Of a stretch of 64,000 nt of DNA, positions 55,752 through 64,000 are shown piece after piece. The DNA is from Arthrobacter crystallopoietes (GTDB lineage: Bacteria; Actinomycetota; Actinomycetes; Actinomycetales; Micrococcaceae). The position numbers and the translations under genes are program-made. Where the stretch lies: NCBI RefSeq assembly GCF_017603825.1, contig NZ_CP072014.1, forward strand, positions 4,092,001 through 4,156,000, in the 5' to 3' direction. Numbering within the stretch: the first letter of the stretch is position 1; each line of letters starts with the position of its first letter. The notes below the pieces were generated by a model, which did no database searches, was not told the origin of the DNA, and was given only the letters and a program-made list of their open reading frames with translations.

Positions 55752-55911
55752 AGTGGATCTCCTTCAACTACTGTGGGGCAGGTCTTGATCCAGTGTGACT
55801 GTGGCGACACGCTCCCCGCGCCCCCGTTCTCATTGAATGATAATTACGACGGCGGCGCGGGTTTCAGCGACAGGCTGTTTGGCAGCAGCAATGCCTAGTG
55901 GCACGGAACCT
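55752..55911. promoter_or_regulatory. pobA upstream region with 11-bp palindrome
   Basis: A 160-bp gap between the IclR gene and pobA. It contains TCATT-G-AATGA at 55830-55840, an AT-rich island in GC-rich DNA and a plausible regulator site, followed by TAATTAC. I could not fix -10/-35 elements with confidence. Confidence 0.4.
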
Positions 55912-56667
55912 TCAGTCCGGCAGCTCTCCCACGGCACGGGCGATGCCCCTGGCCCCGGCCATCAGCACCGGAACGATCGCAGGCAGGTTTTCCAGCCCCA
56001 GCGGCAGCACAACCCCGATCGCCGCGATGGCCTGCCCGCCCTTGCCCAGCACGGGAACAGCCAGGCCGGTAGTGTCTGTGTCCACCCGGCCGTCGAAGGC
56101 GGCATAGCCCCGCTTGCGGATGTCCGCCAGATGCCGGCGGAAGTCGAACGAAACCGCGTCCACCACGGCCACCGCCTCGGGGTGGCGGGCAAGGTAGGAC
56201 TCCTGGACATGGTTCGGTGCATAGGCCAGCAGCGCCATGCCCATCGCCGTCCGGTGCACCGGCATCCGGCCCGCAATCTTCGCCTGGTTGACCACCGATC
56301 CCCTGCTTGAGAGCCGCTCGATGACCAGGACTTCATCGTCTTTGAGTACCGCCAGCTGGGTGTGCTGGCGGACTACTGACTGAATGTCTTCCATGAAGGG
56401 CATGGCCGCCTGGCGCAGGTCCACCGCGGGTGAGCTGCGGTTGGCGAGCTCCCACAGCCGCATCCCCAGCCGGACCTCTCCCGATGGCTCCCTGCTCAAC
56501 AGCTCATGACGGGCCATTTCGTCCACCAGCCGGTAGGTGGTGGCCAGCGGCACCTCGGCACGCCGTGACAGCGTGGCCACGCTCATCGAAGACCGGGTGG
56601 CGTCAAAGGCGCTGAGGATGCGCACAAACCGCTCCAGCATGGAGTCCCCGGAACGCGAATTGGCCAT
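55912..56667 (-). CDS. IclR-family regulator, PobR-like
   Basis: 251 aa. Winged helix at 10-65 (MSVATLSRRAEVPLATTYRL) and an IclR effector domain (RMPVHRTAMGMALLAYAPNH, AAIGVVLPLGLENLPAIVPV). It is distinct from the PcaR-like protein at the other end of the cluster. It is the gene before pobA in the same direction, so control of pobA-pcaHGBDC is likely. A 14-bp palindrome lies 25 bp upstream of its start. Confidence 0.85.
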   Translation of the reverse strand: MANSRSGDSMLERFVRILSAFDATRSSMSVATLSRRAEVPLATTYRLVDEMARHELLSREPSGEVRLGMRLWELANRSSPAVDLRQAAMPFMEDIQSVVRQHTQLAVLKDDEVLVIERLSSRGSVVNQAKIAGRMPVHRTAMGMALLAYAPNHVQESYLARHPEAVAVVDAVSFDFRRHLADIRKRGYAAFDGRVDTDTTGLAVPVLGKGGQAIAAIGVVLPLGLENLPAIVPVLMAGARGIARAVGELPD

Positions 56668-56691
56668 GGCAACAGGTTCTCACAACTGCCG

Positions 56692-56705
56692 GTTCCCACG
56701 GGAAC
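56692..56705. promoter_or_regulatory. Candidate IclR-type operator upstream of the PobR-like gene
   Basis: GTTCCC-AC-GGGAAC is a perfect 14-bp palindrome. It is flanked by direct CTGCCGGTT repeats at about 56686 and 56710. It probably mediates autoregulation. Confidence 0.5.
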
Positions 56706-56831
56706 GTTCCTGCCGGTTTACGGTCCTAGGGCAAGGAACGGTCTCGGAGCCAGGGAGCGATCCCGCGTCCAGCAGCCACTGGCCGGGAGACCGCTCACCC
56801 CAAAACCAAGAAGCCCCCGACGCTTAAACGC

Positions 56832-56873
56832 AGAACACCCCTTGCGCCCGTTTCCGGGTGCAAGGGGTGTTCT
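56832..56873. terminator. rpoBC terminator
   Basis: AGAACACCCCTTGC pairs perfectly with GCAAGGGGTGTTCT around a 14-nt GC-rich loop that adds CCCG/CGGG pairs. It begins 63 nt past the rpoC stop on the minus strand. Confidence 0.85.
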
Positions 56874-56935
56874 ATTGCTACGTGACTAGAGGTCCCCGGG
56901 GTGGCGGCAATGCCGGCACGCTCGGGTCCGGTTTC

Positions 56936-60829
<3,894 letters not shown>

Positions 60830-60903
60830 ATGGTCCCTGTTCTCTCTTGTTCTCTAAATCTGAATGTCTTGTGTCGGGTACGGAAAGAGGTACGACGGCG
60901 GTA

Positions 60904-60935
60904 GCCGGCACGGGTTCCGAAGGTTCCGTGCCGGT
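60904..60935 (-). promoter_or_regulatory. Intercistronic hairpin between rpoB and rpoC
   Basis: CCGGCACGG (60905-60913) pairs perfectly with CCGTGCCGG (60926-60934) around 12 nt, just after the rpoB stop codon. No T-run; likely mRNA processing or stability. Confidence 0.55.
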
Positions 60936-60943
60936 CCGCTCAT

Positions 60944-64000
<3,057 letters not shown>

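Overview
The window is high-GC actinobacterial DNA, most likely from Micrococcaceae (Arthrobacter-like). The evidence is the gene order of the ribosomal block, the low-complexity tails on several ribosomal proteins, the near-universal G/C third positions, and the RpoB/RpoC/EF-Tu/SecY sequences. No rRNA, tRNA, CRISPR array or insertion sequence was found. Almost everything right of 12 kb is on the minus strand, so the biological reading order there runs from 64000 down to 12000.

Left arm (1-12 kb). A mannitol PTS permease (mtlA, cut by the window edge) lies downstream of a TetR-type regulator with a 15-bp palindrome at its promoter. Divergent to these is a heavily frameshifted relic of ptsI (PTS enzyme I). 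A complete plus-strand Tad/Flp pilus locus follows: flp pilin, tadE, tadG, cpaB, tadZ, tadA, tadB, tadC and a prepilin peptidase. It is clearly less GC-rich at its 5' end than its surroundings and has no secretin, as expected for a single-membrane cell. It ends tail-to-tail with a DUF2231-Rieske gene.

Ribosomal supercluster (64-13.9 kb, minus strand). Order of transcription is rpoB-rpoC, then rpsL-rpsG-fusA-tuf, then rpsJ...rpsQ (S10), rplN...rplO (spc), secY-adk-map, infA-rpmJ-rpsM-rpsK-rpoA-rplQ, and truA. This normally compact array is opened in three places by accessory modules. (i) Between rpoC and rpsL lie about 14 kb: an IclR regulator, pobA, pcaHGBDC, pcaFIJ with a second IclR regulator, and two paralogous acyltransferase-3/SGNH O-acyltransferases. 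(ii) Between tuf and rpsJ lie a VOC protein, decayed small genes and a GH1 beta-glucosidase. (iii) Between map and infA lies a five-gene co-directional island: a secreted I36/crystallin-like protein, an ECF sigma factor, a one-pass membrane protein in the anti-sigma position, an APH-like kinase and a DmpA-family peptidase. rpsN is missing from the spc cluster and rpsD from the alpha cluster.

The pob/pca genes form a full route from 4-hydroxybenzoate through protocatechuate and the beta-ketoadipate pathway to succinyl-CoA and acetyl-CoA. A good promoter with two tandem 15-bp boxes (GTTCG-N5-CGAAC type) sits between pcaC and pcaF. This suggests separate control of the pcaFIJ-regulator unit.

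The most interesting unexplained items are the sigma/I36/APH/peptidase island, the terminator hairpin that encodes the N-terminus of TruA, the pcaF operator pair, the long rpsK-rpoA hairpin, and the eroded ptsI beside an intact mannitol permease.
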